64,000 nucleotides of DNA from Reinekea marina (GTDB lineage: Bacteria; Pseudomonadota; Gammaproteobacteria; Pseudomonadales; Natronospirillaceae). The position numbers were made by a program, and so were the translations under genes. Location: the NCBI RefSeq assembly GCF_030409715.1, contig NZ_JAUFQI010000001.1, forward strand, positions 2,964,501 through 3,028,500. The letters run 5' to 3'. The notes beneath the pieces are model-generated. The model had not been told where the DNA came from, did no database searches, and saw only the letters and a program-made list of their open reading frames with translations. Positions 27,136-37,245 of the stretch are shown here, piece after piece. Numbering within the stretch: position 1 is the stretch's first letter; each line of letters begins with the position of its first letter.

Positions 27136-28479
27136 ATGGTAGTTAATTGGTTAAAGCGCTGGTTAAAGAAACCAGCTACAAGTGATGCATTAGTAAGCAT
27201 CAGTCGAGATGAGCACGAAGTATCGCGTCGTGGCATCAGTCACAATGCCCTAAAAGTTCTATACCGGCTTCAAAATTCTGGCCACGAGGCTTACCTCGTT
27301 GGTGGTTGCGTGCGTGACCTACAATTAGACTTATCCCCGAAAGACTTTGATGTCGCTACTGATGCCACGCCTGAGCAAGTGCGAAAACTGTTCAGTAACT
27401 CTCGTATCATTGGTCGTCGCTTCCGTATTGTCCACGTCACTTTTGGGCGTGAAATCATTGAAGTTACCACCTTTCGCGGTAAAGCTGATGAAGCCGACTC
27501 TGATCAAAAGCAATCAGCTGAAGGCATGTTACTTCGCGACAATGTCTATGGTGATTTAGAAGACGATGCTCGCCGTCGTGATTTCACTATTAATGCCATG
27601 TATTACACACCCAAAGATTTTTCTATTAAAGCCTACCCTATCGGCATGCAAGATTTAGCCAATAAGGTGATTCGCATCATTGGCGATGCCGAAACTCGCT
27701 ACCGAGAAGACCCAGTGCGAATGTTACGTGCAGTGCGCTTTGCGGGTAAGTTAGGCTTTGATATTGAACCAAAAACTGCAAAACCTATATACGAAGTGGC
27801 ACCGTTGCTGACGCACATTGCACCTGCGCGTTTATTTGATGAAGTTGTTAAGCTGCTCATGAGCGGAAATGGCTTAAAAACCTGGCAGCTTATGCAACAA
27901 TACGGTTTATTAGAGCCTTTACTGCCTCAAACCTACGAAGTGCTTAAAGCAAGCCAAGATGATTATTACCAACGTTTTATCGACCAGGCACTGACAAATA
28001 CCGATGCTCGCATCAACGCTCGCAAAGCGGTGACGCCTGCATTTTTGTATGCTGCGCTGCTATGGCCTGCGGTTCGTGAACAGGCTTTGCACAACATTAC
28101 CATGGGTACTCCTGAAGTACCGGCTTGGCAAAAAGCCATGGGCCAAGTGCTATCGCGGCAAGTTAAAACAGTCGCTATTCCCAAACGTTTCTCTATTCCC
28201 ATGAAAGAAATTTGGGAACTGCAATTAAGATTGCCTAAACGACGTGGGTTACGCGCCGAACAACTGTTAGCGCACCCAAGATTTAGAGCGGCTTACGATT
28301 TTTTATTACTCAGAGAAAGTGCCGGTGAGCAGCTCGAAGATTTAGGTAAATGGTGGACAGATTACCAAGAGCGTAATCCAGATCAACGCGCCAATATGCG
28401 TACGGTTTTGGGTCAACAAAATGGGCCTAAAAAGCGACGTCGCCGCAAACCAAGTAATACCAAGAAACAGGCCGATTAA
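27136..28479 (+). CDS. pcnB: Poly(A) polymerase I
   Basis: 447 residues. The nucleotidyltransferase head has AYLVGGCVRDLQLDLSPKDFDVATDA with the DxD metal pair, then RIIGRRFRIVHVTFGREIIEVTTFRG and RRRDFTINAMYYTP. The neck has EDPVRMLRAVRFAGKLGF. The C-terminus is strongly basic (KKRRRRKPSNTKKQ), as in bacterial poly(A) polymerases and unlike most CCA-adding enzymes. It adds 3' poly(A) tails that mark RNAs for decay. It heads a pcnB-folK-panB-panC-panD run, with folK only 2 bp downstream. Confidence 0.93.
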   Translation: MVVNWLKRWLKKPATSDALVSISRDEHEVSRRGISHNALKVLYRLQNSGHEAYLVGGCVRDLQLDLSPKDFDVATDATPEQVRKLFSNSRIIGRRFRIVHVTFGREIIEVTTFRGKADEADSDQKQSAEGMLLRDNVYGDLEDDARRRDFTINAMYYTPKDFSIKAYPIGMQDLANKVIRIIGDAETRYREDPVRMLRAVRFAGKLGFDIEPKTAKPIYEVAPLLTHIAPARLFDEVVKLLMSGNGLKTWQLMQQYGLLEPLLPQTYEVLKASQDDYYQRFIDQALTNTDARINARKAVTPAFLYAALLWPAVREQALHNITMGTPEVPAWQKAMGQVLSRQVKTVAIPKRFSIPMKEIWELQLRLPKRRGLRAEQLLAHPRFRAAYDFLLLRESAGEQLEDLGKWWTDYQERNPDQRANMRTVLGQQNGPKKRRRRKPSNTKKQAD

Positions 28480-28481
28480 CC

Positions 28482-28964
28482 ATGGCTCGTATCGCCTATA
28501 TCGCCTTAGGCAGCAATCTTGAAAGCCCAGTTCAGCAATTGCACTGGGCGTTTTCACAAATCTCTCTACTGCCCAACACCAGCTTAGAAACACAATCTTC
28601 GATGTACCAATCGGCCGCAATTGGTGGGCCCGAAGGTCAGCCAGATTACATAAACGCTGCCTGCAAAATTACCACCGATTTAAACTCGTATACACTGCTT
28701 AAACATTTGCAGGCCATTGAGCACGCTGCCGGCCGAGTGAGAGATGTTCGCTGGGGCCCTAGAACACTCGATTTAGATATAATTTGGATAGAGCATGAGT
28801 GTTCAGACGACCCGATATTGACCTTGCCCCACCCTAGAGCGCATCAACGAGCATTTGTTGTTTTACCATTGCTGGAAATAGGTGCAGACATTTCATTGGC
28901 TGGACACGATTTAGCGCACTGGCAAGTTGAAACCAGCGACCAGATCATTGAAATAATCGGCTAA
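28482..28964 (+). CDS. folK: 6-hydroxymethyl-7,8-dihydropterin pyrophosphokinase
   Basis: 160 residues. Transfers pyrophosphate from ATP to the pterin alcohol in folate synthesis. The family signature is clear: YIALGSNLESP at the N-terminus, IGGPEGQPDYINA, and the ATP/metal stretch GRVRDVRWGPRTLDLDIIW with the paired aspartates, then LPHPRAHQRAFVVLPLLEI. It follows pcnB by 2 bp and precedes panB. Confidence 0.95.
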   Translation: MARIAYIALGSNLESPVQQLHWAFSQISLLPNTSLETQSSMYQSAAIGGPEGQPDYINAACKITTDLNSYTLLKHLQAIEHAAGRVRDVRWGPRTLDLDIIWIEHECSDDPILTLPHPRAHQRAFVVLPLLEIGADISLAGHDLAHWQVETSDQIIEIIG

Positions 28965-29049
28965 CTTTCAAGTTTAAATCACCACTAACTTGACTTATGT
29001 TCACACAATCGTAATCTTCCACGCTTTCAACAAAAAGAAGCCTTGCCAT

Positions 29050-29847
29050 ATGCCTAAGCAACAGACTGTCTCGACCATCAAAAAGCTGGTCAGTGAAGGT
29101 GAAAAGTTTACAGTGTTAACGGCCTACGACGCGACATTCGCCCACCTTGTATCAAGCAACGGTGTCGAAGTGATTCTTGTAGGCGACTCCTTAGGCATGG
29201 TGTTTCAAGGCAAAGAATCGACGGTTCCGGTTACTGTAGATGAAATGGTGTACCACACCGCTGCGGTGATGCGTGGTAACCAAGGCGCGCTGGTCATGGC
29301 CGATCTACCGTTTAATTCGTATGGCAGTGTCGAACAAACACTCGAATCTTCTGGCAAACTGATGCGAGCCGGCGCCCATATGGTTAAATTGGAAGGTGGC
29401 GCTTGGCTATGCGATTCCGTTACTGCATTAAGCCGCGCTGGTATCCCCACCTGCTTACATCTTGGTTTAACGCCCCAATCGGTGAACAAATTTGGCGGCT
29501 ATAAAGTGCAGGGCCGAGATGACACCGCAGCACAAACCATGATTTGCGATGCAAAAGCCCTAGTAGAGGCTGGCGCCGACTTTATATTACTAGAATGCGT
29601 GCCGGCAGATTTAGCGAAGCGTGTGACAGAAGCGGTAGATGCGCCTGTCATTGGCATTGGTGCCGGCAAAGATACCGACGGCCAAGTATTGGTCATTTAC
29701 GACATGCTGGGTTTAAACCCACACAAAATGGCGAAGTTTGTTAAAAATTACGCGGCCATTGATACAACTTGGCAAAAAGCGATTCAAGCTTATGTGCAAG
29801 ATGTAAAAGAAGGCCATTTTCCAGCCCCTGAGCACTGTTTCGAGTAA
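29050..29847 (+). CDS. panB: Ketopantoate hydroxymethyltransferase
   Basis: 265 residues, as usual for PanB. It adds a hydroxymethyl group from methylene-THF to ketoisovalerate, the first step to pantothenate. Conserved stretches: LTAYDATFAHLVSSNGVEVILVGDSLGMV with the metal-binding Asp, RAGAHMVKLEGG, and PVIGIGAGKDTDGQVLVIYDMLGL. The ATG at 29050 aligns with the family N-terminus and follows AAGAAG; the longer frame to 28990 adds an unlikely 20-residue tail. Confidence 0.95.
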   Translation: MPKQQTVSTIKKLVSEGEKFTVLTAYDATFAHLVSSNGVEVILVGDSLGMVFQGKESTVPVTVDEMVYHTAAVMRGNQGALVMADLPFNSYGSVEQTLESSGKLMRAGAHMVKLEGGAWLCDSVTALSRAGIPTCLHLGLTPQSVNKFGGYKVQGRDDTAAQTMICDAKALVEAGADFILLECVPADLAKRVTEAVDAPVIGIGAGKDTDGQVLVIYDMLGLNPHKMAKFVKNYAAIDTTWQKAIQAYVQDVKEGHFPAPEHCFE

Positions 29848-29850
29848 AGC

Positions 29851-30699
29851 ATGATAGTTGTAGAGAACTTAACCGATTTACGGCGTGAATTGGATGCGAT
29901 TCGCGCGCAAGGAAAAACCATTGCGTTTGTACCGACGATGGGCAATTTGCATGAAGGCCACTTAAAGCTGATCAGGCGTGCTCGCGAGTCTGCCGACTTT
30001 GTGGTGTCTTCTATTTTCATCAACCCCACGCAGTTTGGTGAAAACGAAGACATTGGCGCCTACCCGAAAACGCTTGAGGCCGATAAAAAACACCTTATTG
30101 CCGACGGTTGCGGGCTGCTGTACCTACCCAACAACGACATCATGTACCCTAAGCCCGATTTAACTCGCGTTGAAGTCAGTAAAATCACTACCTTGCATTG
30201 CGGCTCTAGCCGGCCTGGGCATTTTGTGGGTGTAGCTACGGTGGTTCTAAAGCTATTTAACCAAGTTCAGCCTAATGCTGCGGTGTTTGGGCTAAAAGAC
30301 TTTCAACAATTTACCGTGATAAAAACCATGGTAGAAAACTTATTTTTGCCCATCGAAATCATTGGAGTTGATACCGGTCGCGCAGATGATGGTCTGGCAC
30401 ACAGTTCGCGTAACAACTATTTAACGGCCGAAGAACGAGAAATAGCCCCAGCCTTATACGACACGTTGCAACAAGCAGCCCAAGCTTGCCAGCAACGTGA
30501 CAAGAGCCACGCATTAATTACCCGTGAAGCCAAAGAAGCCTTACATGAAGCAGGCTTCACACCTGACTACTTCAACATCAGTCGCCAAAGCGATTTAGAG
30601 CCCGCGACCGAAGAAGACAAACACCTTGTGATATTAGCCGCTGCGTTTTTAGGTAAAGCGCGCCTCATAGATAATATTACTGTTGAGATTTCTGCTTAA
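29851..30699 (+). CDS. panC: Pantothenate synthetase
   Basis: 282 residues. Joins pantoate and beta-alanine with ATP. HIGH-type motif in [28 protein letters not shown], the [13 protein letters not shown] loop, [17 protein letters not shown] and the KMSKS-like SSRNNYL are present. It begins 3 bp after panB, an evident operon. Confidence 0.95.
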   Translation: MIVVENLTDLRRELDAIRAQGKTIAFVPTMGNLHEGHLKLIRRARESADFVVSSIFINPTQFGENEDIGAYPKTLEADKKHLIADGCGLLYLPNNDIMYPKPDLTRVEVSKITTLHCGSSRPGHFVGVATVVLKLFNQVQPNAAVFGLKDFQQFTVIKTMVENLFLPIEIIGVDTGRADDGLAHSSRNNYLTAEEREIAPALYDTLQQAAQACQQRDKSHALITREAKEALHEAGFTPDYFNISRQSDLEPATEEDKHLVILAAAFLGKARLIDNITVEISA

Positions 30700-30743
30700 T
30701 AAACCCTACGATTCACTTTATCGATTGCACAGGATCAAATTAC

Positions 30744-31124
30744 ATGCAACGAATTATGTTAAAAGCCAAATTACACCAAGCACGCGTAACTCATGCCGTG
30801 CCAGATTATGAAGGCTCATGCGCAATCAGCGGAGACCTTTTAGACCTTGCTGGCATTGCCGAATACGAGCAAATTCAAATTTATAACATTGCCAATGGCG
30901 AGCGTTTCACGACTTACGCGATTCGTGGTGAAGAAGGCGAAGGTATTATTTCGGTAAACGGCGCCGCCGCGCACAAAGCCAATGTAGGTGACAGCATCAT
31001 AATTTGCGCATACGCTAATTTTGATGAAAACGAAGTTGCCGCGTTTAAACCAAGCATGGTCTATATGAATGCCGACAACACAGTCAGCCATACCGCCAAT
31101 GCAATTCCAGTGCAACTGGCTTAG
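30744..31124 (+). CDS. panD: Aspartate 1-decarboxylase proenzyme
   Basis: 126 residues. Makes beta-alanine for pantothenate; the chain cleaves itself at G-S in YEGSCAIS (residues 24-25) to create the pyruvoyl cofactor. [14 protein letters not shown] and [20 protein letters not shown] are family-conserved. It completes the panBCD set. Confidence 0.95.
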   Translation: MQRIMLKAKLHQARVTHAVPDYEGSCAISGDLLDLAGIAEYEQIQIYNIANGERFTTYAIRGEEGEGIISVNGAAAHKANVGDSIIICAYANFDENEVAAFKPSMVYMNADNTVSHTANAIPVQLA

Positions 31125-31141
31125 CGTTCAGAACACCTTGC

Positions 31142-31182
31142 AGCGCAGCCTAGTTTTAACGCTAGGCTGCGCTCTTCTACTT
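31142..31182 (+). terminator. Terminator after panD
   Basis: A perfect 12-bp stem AGCGCAGCCTAG / CTAGGCTGCGCT with an 8-nt loop is followed by a pyrimidine tract CTTCTACTTT. Confidence 0.8.
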
Positions 31183-31356
31183 TCTACTTTTTAGTTTCTT
31201 GACGACCACTTTCTTTATTCATTCGACTCAACCTATCCATTAAATACATCCCAGTTCTAGGCGATAGTGTTTATTTGTTACGAAAAAGACATAGCAATCG
31301 AACACGCTTTGTAATTTAATTACAAACATATTATTCAATACTTTCAAGAGGCTTGT

Positions 31357-32997
31357 ATGTCATTTAACCCCACTAAATTGCCACAATGGACTGAACTTGA
31401 ACAACATAAGGAAGAACTCGCTCAAGTACACATGCGCGATATGTTCAAAGCCGACAACAAGCGAGCGAGCAAGCTTAAGATTGAAGCCGCAGGCATTACT
31501 CTTGATTACTCTAAGAACCGCATCAATGACCAAACCATTGACCATTTAATGAGCCTTGCTAAGGCCACCCAACTGCCAGAAGCCATAAAAGCTATGTTCG
31601 ATGGCGAAACCATCAACAAAAGTGAAGACCGCCCAGCGCTTCATATTGCTTTACGAAACCGTAGCAACCGAGCCATTGATGTAAAAGGTGAAAACATCAC
31701 CGACACCGTCAACGCTTCATTGGAAAAAATGAAATCATTTACGGCCAAAGTCGACAGTGGTGAATTTGCTGGCTTTACCGGTAAAAAACTGCGAACCATT
31801 GTCAATATAGGTATTGGCGGCAGTTACTTGGGCCCTAAAGTGGTATCGGATGCACTAAAGCCCTACTGGAAAGAAGGCTTTGATTTAAAATACATTGCGA
31901 ATATCGATGGCACTGACTTCGCCGAAACAGTGAAAGGGCTAGATGCCGAAACGACCTTATTTATTGTGGCGTCTAAATCATTTGGCACTTTAGAAACACT
32001 TAAAAATGCGGAAGCAGCTCGTGAATGGTTTTTTCAGCAAGGCGGTCAGCCTGAACATGTGAAAAATCACTTCGTCGCAGTTTCTACCAACGTGCCTGCC
32101 GCAACTGGTTTTGGCATTGATGAAGCGAATATGTTCCCGCTGTGGGATTGGGTCGGAGGCCGATATTCATTATGGTCGGCAATTGGTTTGGCGCAAATGC
32201 TTGTATTAGGCAGTGATACCTTTGAAGCCTTGCTGCAAGGCGCACATAATATGGATGAGCATTTCCGTACCGCTCCGTTAGAAAGCAATATGCCTGTCAT
32301 ATTAGCCATGCTCGGCGTTTGGTATCAAAATTTCTTTGACGCAGAGTCTCATGCCGTATTGAGTTATGACGAATACTTACAAGACTTACCCGCTCACTTA
32401 CAGCAGGTAGATATGGAATCTAATGGTAAACGTGTAACTCACGATGGTGAGCCCGTAACTTGGCAAACTGGCTCAGTAATTTGGGGCGGAACAGGTACTA
32501 ACGGTCAACACGCATACCATCAGTTGATTCACCAAGGCACCCGCCTAATCCCGGCCGATTTCATTATGCCGCTGACCTCACATAATGCCGTAGCCGATCA
32601 CCACCCATGGTTGTTTGCAAACTTTTTAGGCCAACAACAAGCCATGCTTGAAGGTAAAACCCTAGAGGAAGTCTTTCAGGAACTGAAAGCCAAAGGGCTT
32701 ACTGATGAGCAAGCTAAAGCGCTCGCTCCGCACAAAGTGATTCCAGGTAACCGCCCTTGTAATACCATTACCTTCAAACTTGGCACCCCTGAGATTATCG
32801 GCGCATTGATCGCTATGTACGAACATAAGATTTTTGTTCAAGGCACCGTTTGGGGCGTAAACAGCTTTGACCAATGGGGCGTAGAACTCGGCAAAATTTT
32901 AGGCAACGCCGTATTTGATGCCATAGAAACGGGCAATACCGACCATTTAGACGGCTCGACCGCGGCTTTGATCAAAGCGTTTAAAGAGGTGAATTAG
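31357..32997 (+). CDS. pgi: Glucose-6-phosphate isomerase
   Basis: 546 residues, the size of E. coli Pgi. Interconverts glucose- and fructose-6-phosphate. Clear signatures: IVNIGIGGSYLGPKVVSDAL, IVASKSFGTLETLKNA, the DWVGGRYSLWSAIG sugar-isomerase motif, YLQQ-type MESNGKRV and GTNGQHAYHQLIHQG, with catalytic Glu, His and Lys positions conserved. An ATG with AAGAGG upstream. It is a single gene with its own promoter after the pan terminator. Confidence 0.96.
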   Translation: MSFNPTKLPQWTELEQHKEELAQVHMRDMFKADNKRASKLKIEAAGITLDYSKNRINDQTIDHLMSLAKATQLPEAIKAMFDGETINKSEDRPALHIALRNRSNRAIDVKGENITDTVNASLEKMKSFTAKVDSGEFAGFTGKKLRTIVNIGIGGSYLGPKVVSDALKPYWKEGFDLKYIANIDGTDFAETVKGLDAETTLFIVASKSFGTLETLKNAEAAREWFFQQGGQPEHVKNHFVAVSTNVPAATGFGIDEANMFPLWDWVGGRYSLWSAIGLAQMLVLGSDTFEALLQGAHNMDEHFRTAPLESNMPVILAMLGVWYQNFFDAESHAVLSYDEYLQDLPAHLQQVDMESNGKRVTHDGEPVTWQTGSVIWGGTGTNGQHAYHQLIHQGTRLIPADFIMPLTSHNAVADHHPWLFANFLGQQQAMLEGKTLEEVFQELKAKGLTDEQAKALAPHKVIPGNRPCNTITFKLGTPEIIGALIAMYEHKIFVQGTVWGVNSFDQWGVELGKILGNAVFDAIETGNTDHLDGSTAALIKAFKEVN

Positions 32998-33002
32998 TTT
33001 TT

Positions 33003-33040
33003 GGGCTGCGGGCTGCGGGCTGCGGGCTGCGGGCTGCGGG
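33003..33040 (+). repeat. GGGCTGC heptamer array, left flank of msh locus
   Basis: Five perfect tandem copies of GGGCTGC plus GGG start five bases after the pgi stop. The same heptamer in the same orientation follows the last msh gene at 42670-42692. Confidence 0.9.
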
Positions 33041-33082
33041 TAAAAAGTTAACCCCAGTCCAATACTAATCAAAAAAACTCTG

Positions 33083-33129
33083 AGAAGAGGCGCGAATGCT
33101 TGAGCACCAAGCACTAGCACCTCTTTTTA
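33083..33129 (+). terminator. Terminator after pgi
   Basis: A two-part hairpin: outer AAGAGG / CCTCTT and inner TGCTTG / CAAGCA, followed by TTTTTAG. Confidence 0.65.
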
Positions 33130-33480
33130 GTTTAGGCACTTTAAATTCAGCACACGCCCACCCTTCCAAGCTCACGACCTAACACGCAGCTCGATGCCTG
33201 CAGCCTAAAACACCAAACCTATTTCAAATCGTTAACATTCTGACACTTTTGGTCACATTCTTAACAATGAAGTGACATTCCAAACTGACTTTAATCATTT
33301 CCTATTCCATTTTGTTGACTGAAAACAAACGATCGGCTGAAATAGACGCTATTCTGTTCTTTAATGATAAAAAACAGACGGTTTTGGTAAAAATATTGCG
33401 CTACATATAAATTTTTGCGATAACTGTCACGTTTTTTGCTTTAATCCTATTTAAGTACGCATTTTGCGCCTAAGGAAGTT
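33130..33480 (+). other. Non-coding upstream region of the msh operon
   Basis: Apart from partly symmetric TGACA/GTCAC-type segments around 33240-33280 (GGTCACATTC ... GAAGTGACATTC) I see no gene and no clear promoter. AT-rich bases near 33420-33470 probably hold the msh promoter. Confidence 0.4.
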
Positions 33481-34005
33481 ATGTTCAAGAAGCAACAATT
33501 TGGCTTTACCTTAATAGAACTGATCATCGTCATCGTTATTTTGTCGATACTAGCCGCGGTGGCTTTACCACGCTTTATCAGTTTTGAAGAGCAAGCCGAA
33601 GATTCTGTATTAGAAAACTCATTAGGAGCTATTCGGGCTGCGGCTCGTATTGGTGAATCGGCGGCTTATTCGAAAGGGTTTTCTGGCACGGGTGATTTTA
33701 CGGTCAATGGCAAAAATATTTACTTTGTGAATAGTTTCCCAGTGGCTCGACCCTCGAATTTAAACAACCGCAATGCCAGCACCTTTTTTGGCATAGAACA
33801 TTTGTTAGAAATAAGCGGCGATATAAAGGTGAGCTACAATGATACCAGCCCATTGGTCGGTAGAAGCGAAGCATATAACGATGTATTGATCTTACATTTT
33901 AAAGGGAAGTGTGTGACATACCAACCACCACAAACCCAGGGTGGCTTGCCCAATTACAGCAACACTGTTGGCCAATATGACGCCATAAATAACCAATGTA
34001 TTTAA
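33481..34005 (+). CDS. MSHA-type prepilin
   Basis: 174 residues. A short leader MFKKQQFG is followed by FTLIELIIVIVILSILAAVALPRF, the class III prepilin signal cut by PilD with F+1 and E+5. The rest is a globular pilin head of MshA/MshB style. It is the first gene of the minor pilin run. The relation to MshB is likely but not proven. Confidence 0.85.
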   Translation: MFKKQQFGFTLIELIIVIVILSILAAVALPRFISFEEQAEDSVLENSLGAIRAAARIGESAAYSKGFSGTGDFTVNGKNIYFVNSFPVARPSNLNNRNASTFFGIEHLLEISGDIKVSYNDTSPLVGRSEAYNDVLILHFKGKCVTYQPPQTQGGLPNYSNTVGQYDAINNQCI

Positions 34006-34106
34006 TTTAATAACAGCTAAAGTTAAAGTAATTTGTTAAGAGAGCTTTCACTTTGGTGAAAACCAAACTAAACTGAAATTATATTTGAAAAAAACAGGAA
34101 CAAACT

Positions 34107-34655
34107 ATGAAAAAGCAACAAGGTTTTACACTTATCGAATTGATCATGGTAATCGTGATCTTAGGCATTTTATCGGCATTTGCATTGCCTCGTTTTGCTG
34201 ATTTAGGTGGCCAAGCTGAGCAAGCGTCCATCGAAGGAGTCGCCGGTGCTATAAAATCTGGTAGTGCTATTTCTCATGCTACTTGTTTAGCAGACAATAA
34301 TTGCAACTCAAATACAGCAACTGGTGAAACCGTAACTCTCGAAGGTAGAACATTAAGTCTAGTTTACGGTTATCCCGATGCTTCTGATTTGGTCGACTCA
34401 GTTGCACTGGATGGATTTTCTAATGCTGTTGTCGTTACAAGAACTACAGAAGTGGTAGGTTCAACTACAGCAGTCCCAGCTGAGACTATTATCGTATCAA
34501 ATGTTTCTACAGGGACTCCATGTGCTAAGTTTGTTGAAGCTTTCGATAACGACAATACTGCTACGGTTTCAATAGTTGCACCAGTTATTACAGTTGCAAC
34601 CTTTACAGACAATGGAACCGCCGGAACGATTGACGCTGGCGATACTTGTAGCTAA
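34107..34655 (+). CDS. mshA: MSHA-type major pilin candidate
   Basis: 182 residues. Prepilin leader MKKQQG then FTLIELIMVIVILGILSAFALPRF, followed by ADLGGQAEQASIEGVAGAIKSGSAI, which is typical of MshA. Cysteines at CLADNNC and near the C-terminus could form disulfides. The head is rich in T and V. It lies 101 bp after the first pilin gene and is probably the shaft subunit, given its MshA-like sequence. Confidence 0.8.
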   Translation: MKKQQGFTLIELIMVIVILGILSAFALPRFADLGGQAEQASIEGVAGAIKSGSAISHATCLADNNCNSNTATGETVTLEGRTLSLVYGYPDASDLVDSVALDGFSNAVVVTRTTEVVGSTTAVPAETIIVSNVSTGTPCAKFVEAFDNDNTATVSIVAPVITVATFTDNGTAGTIDAGDTCS

Positions 34656-34702
34656 TCTTCGAAAATATTAAATGGGGGTATAATTTTACCCCCTATTTAC
34701 CT

Positions 34703-35236
34703 ATGCAGAAAAAGAATGGTTTTACACTAGTTGAACTAGTTATTGTTTTAGTCCTTCTCGGAATACTTTCTGCCGTCACCATTCCCCGTTTTTTCAACAA
34801 AACAACTTTTCAAGACTCTTTCGATCGTTCACAATTTTCCAACGCTCTAGCTTGGGTTCGCAACCGAAGCATTACTTCCCAATGTACACATGAAGTTCGC
34901 GTATCCACTTCCGGTTGGACTACTTTTAGAGACGCAAACTGCTCAACACTGACGGTTGAACCAGGCTGCACAACCGCTGTTTATAATTTTAACGTGGCCG
35001 TTGTCGATGGTTCTAACAGTGCAGTAGAAAACTCAGAACCCCATGCATTATCGGCTGCACCCAATTTAAGATTCTTTTTTACCGGTGATGGCAGGCTATA
35101 TTTTTTAAACACGCTGCCCACAACAGCAGGCTGCACTACTTTGCCAGCCAACCCTATTGCCGCTAATACCAGTTACGTGCTTTCTAACGGCACTTTGAAT
35201 GTCGATGGAGGGTCTGCCTTTGTTGCCGTTCAATAG
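34703..35236 (+). CDS. mshC: MshC-like minor prepilin
   Basis: 177 residues. MQKKNG / FTLVELVIVLVLLGILSAVTIPRFF is a type IV prepilin signal; the pattern ALAWVRNRSITSQCTHEVRV is the region by which MshC-like (GspH-type) pseudopilins are known. Starts with an ATG 48 bp after mshA. It overlaps the next gene. Confidence 0.8.
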   Translation: MQKKNGFTLVELVIVLVLLGILSAVTIPRFFNKTTFQDSFDRSQFSNALAWVRNRSITSQCTHEVRVSTSGWTTFRDANCSTLTVEPGCTTAVYNFNVAVVDGSNSAVENSEPHALSAAPNLRFFFTGDGRLYFLNTLPTTAGCTTLPANPIAANTSYVLSNGTLNVDGGSAFVAVQ

Positions 35237-35810
35237 CCAAGCCATTTTAAAACAAAAAGGTGTCACCTTAGTTGAGCTGATCATTGCGATGGTCATAATC
35301 TCTATTGCGGCGGTGGCTATATTACAAACACTCGGCAGCCAAACCGTTCGCAATGTAGACCCTATGATTCAAAGCCAAGCGCAAATGCTGGCGCGTCAAT
35401 ATTTAGAGGAAGTGAGCGGTAAATCTTTTTTCGATGGCTCGGCCGACCCGCGCTTAAATTCAGGGTTAAGTCGAACCCAAATCAATAACGGTGTGGTTGA
35501 TCAAAGCCGCGCCGGTGCTCCGTCACGCGTGACATGGGACAATATTTATGAATACGATGGTTACACCCAATCGGGATTACAAGATGTCTATGGCAATGCT
35601 TTAACGGAGTTTACAAATTTTAGTGTCGATATCGAAGTCGATATAAGCAGCACTGTTAGCATCAATGGCGATTCAAACAGCGCAACGGCCAATTGCCCGC
35701 CAAAATATATGGCCATTACCGTTACCATTACTGATCCACGTGGCAACAATACGGCTTTATCTGGCTATCGCGCTCGTTATTGGCAATCACCTAGCAGTTG
35801 GGGGTGCTGA
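35220..35810 (+). CDS. mshD: MshD-like minor prepilin
   Basis: About 196 residues. GVTLVELIIAMVIISIAAVAILQTL is the prepilin helix with E+5. The start is uncertain: ATGs at 35199 and 35205 exist, but GGAGGG at 35207-35212 is well placed for a TTG at 35220, leaving a normal leader before the processing glycine. It overlaps mshC by 17 nt. The SQAQMLARQYLEEVSGKSFFD stretch is typical of MshD. Confidence 0.75.
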   Translation: MLPFNSQAILKQKGVTLVELIIAMVIISIAAVAILQTLGSQTVRNVDPMIQSQAQMLARQYLEEVSGKSFFDGSADPRLNSGLSRTQINNGVVDQSRAGAPSRVTWDNIYEYDGYTQSGLQDVYGNALTEFTNFSVDIEVDISSTVSINGDSNSATANCPPKYMAITVTITDPRGNNTALSGYRARYWQSPSSWGC

Positions 35811-35813
35811 TTA

Positions 35814-36707
35814 ATGACCCTAAAAAATAACAAAGGCTTTACGCTGACAGAGCTGATCATGGTGATTGTGATCATCAGTATTATTTCAGCCGTTGTAGGG
35901 CCTCTTATTGGTAATAAATTTTCAGCGGTCAGCCAAAGCTCGCAACGTGCAACTTGGGTACAACAAGCTGAATTTGCTCTATTCCATATTCGGCAAGATT
36001 TAGGCACTTCTATACCGAACTCAGCCTGCACGACTACGAACGCCAATTGTGATTCGGGTGATACCTTGGAGTTTTTAGGCGTACAAAACCGTAATAGAGA
36101 CTTCGCCGCCCGTTATCGAGACCGTCAGCGCAATCCATACGATCGGCTTCAGACGAACAATGATGATGCCTTTGATGTATTCGGACTCTTTAGCAACCTA
36201 CCAAATTACGTCAGTATTGGTGTCGACTCTCCTGCTGATGCCAGAACCCATTGGCAAAGCGCCACCACCGATGCAACAAACAGTAAAATAGCCCGCATAA
36301 GCAGTTACGACAATACGTTAACCGAAGACGACAATAATGCAGCGACGAACCCGAACCCATCTATCACCAACATTGAATTAATTAATAATAATCATCGCTT
36401 CGGTGGACACTCGCCTTTTTTTAGGGCCTATTTTACCGATGGCCCTATCGGATACGAGTGCAATGGTGGAACACTTTGGCGTGTTTCCAATTACACCAGT
36501 ATGGACTCATCGGTTTTATTTTCTACTCGCACCGCGGCCGCCAGTGTCGATAAAGTACGTATAACAGACTCTGTAACCGCCTGTTCTTTTCAGGTACGCG
36601 GAGGTGCACCTTTTCAGCCTCCAACTGTAGAAGTATCGATCAGTATTGGTGAAGGCTCTGAAACCGTGACATTAAATGACATTATTGTGTTAGGGAATGG
36701 ATCATGA
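35814..36707 (+). CDS. mshO: MshO-like minor prepilin
   Basis: 297 residues, long for a minor pilin as in MshO. MTLKNNKG / FTLTELIMVIVIISIISAVVGPLI is the signal; E+5 is present. The head includes WVQQAEFALFHIRQDLGTSIPNS, a GspJ-like feature. It follows mshD by 3 bp and overlaps the next gene by ATGA. Confidence 0.8.
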   Translation: MTLKNNKGFTLTELIMVIVIISIISAVVGPLIGNKFSAVSQSSQRATWVQQAEFALFHIRQDLGTSIPNSACTTTNANCDSGDTLEFLGVQNRNRDFAARYRDRQRNPYDRLQTNNDDAFDVFGLFSNLPNYVSIGVDSPADARTHWQSATTDATNSKIARISSYDNTLTEDDNNAATNPNPSITNIELINNNHRFGGHSPFFRAYFTDGPIGYECNGGTLWRVSNYTSMDSSVLFSTRTAAASVDKVRITDSVTACSFQVRGGAPFQPPTVEVSISIGEGSETVTLNDIIVLGNGS

Positions 36708-37105
36708 AACGGCAGTATACTTCGCAACAAGGCGTGGCATTGGTTGCCGCCATATTCTTAATTGTGGTGTTAGGCTTAGCGGTCGTTGTTATGTCGGTTC
36801 TTGCAACCCGAAACACACAACAAAATACACAAAGCCTTTTGCAAATGCGGGCAATAGCCGCAGCAAGCGCGGCCCTAGAACACGGTGCGCAGAATATTGT
36901 TGAAACCGGCACTTGCACCAGTGGTACAGGCATAACTTTAACAGCACTGCCTGGCTTTAGCGTTAATTTAACGTGCAGCCAAAGCGCACATAACCGTCCT
37001 TCGCAAAGAATCACCTTATTTCGGCTCACCGCCTCGGCAGAATACGGAAGTCCAAACAATGCCGATTATGTATGGACGGAGTTAACGTCGACAATTGAGT
37101 TGTAG
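36704..37105 (+). CDS. mshP: MshP-like minor pilin
   Basis: 133 residues. The N-terminal MKRQYTSQQG / VALVAAIFLIVVLGLAVVVMSV looks like a pilin helix of the GspK/PilX kind and lacks the E+5 glutamate, as in MshP. The ATGA overlap with mshO marks coupled translation. Confidence 0.75.
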   Translation: MKRQYTSQQGVALVAAIFLIVVLGLAVVVMSVLATRNTQQNTQSLLQMRAIAAASAALEHGAQNIVETGTCTSGTGITLTALPGFSVNLTCSQSAHNRPSQRITLFRLTASAEYGSPNNADYVWTELTSTIEL

Positions 37106-37245
37106 TGCACAGTTGTCGACCTTTTGTGGCAAGTAGATTGCTTATTTTTAACTATACTTACCTTACATATTAATAACTAATGCGATTGTAGCGATGCCTA
37201 ACATAGTAAGCAGTGTAGATATGAAACATTTATTGGAGTTTTTAA

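Noticed and set aside
33358..33385. LexA-like CTGT...ACAG site upstream of the msh operon
   Set aside because: The arms are 16 bases apart, not eight as in a LexA box, so I do not call it.
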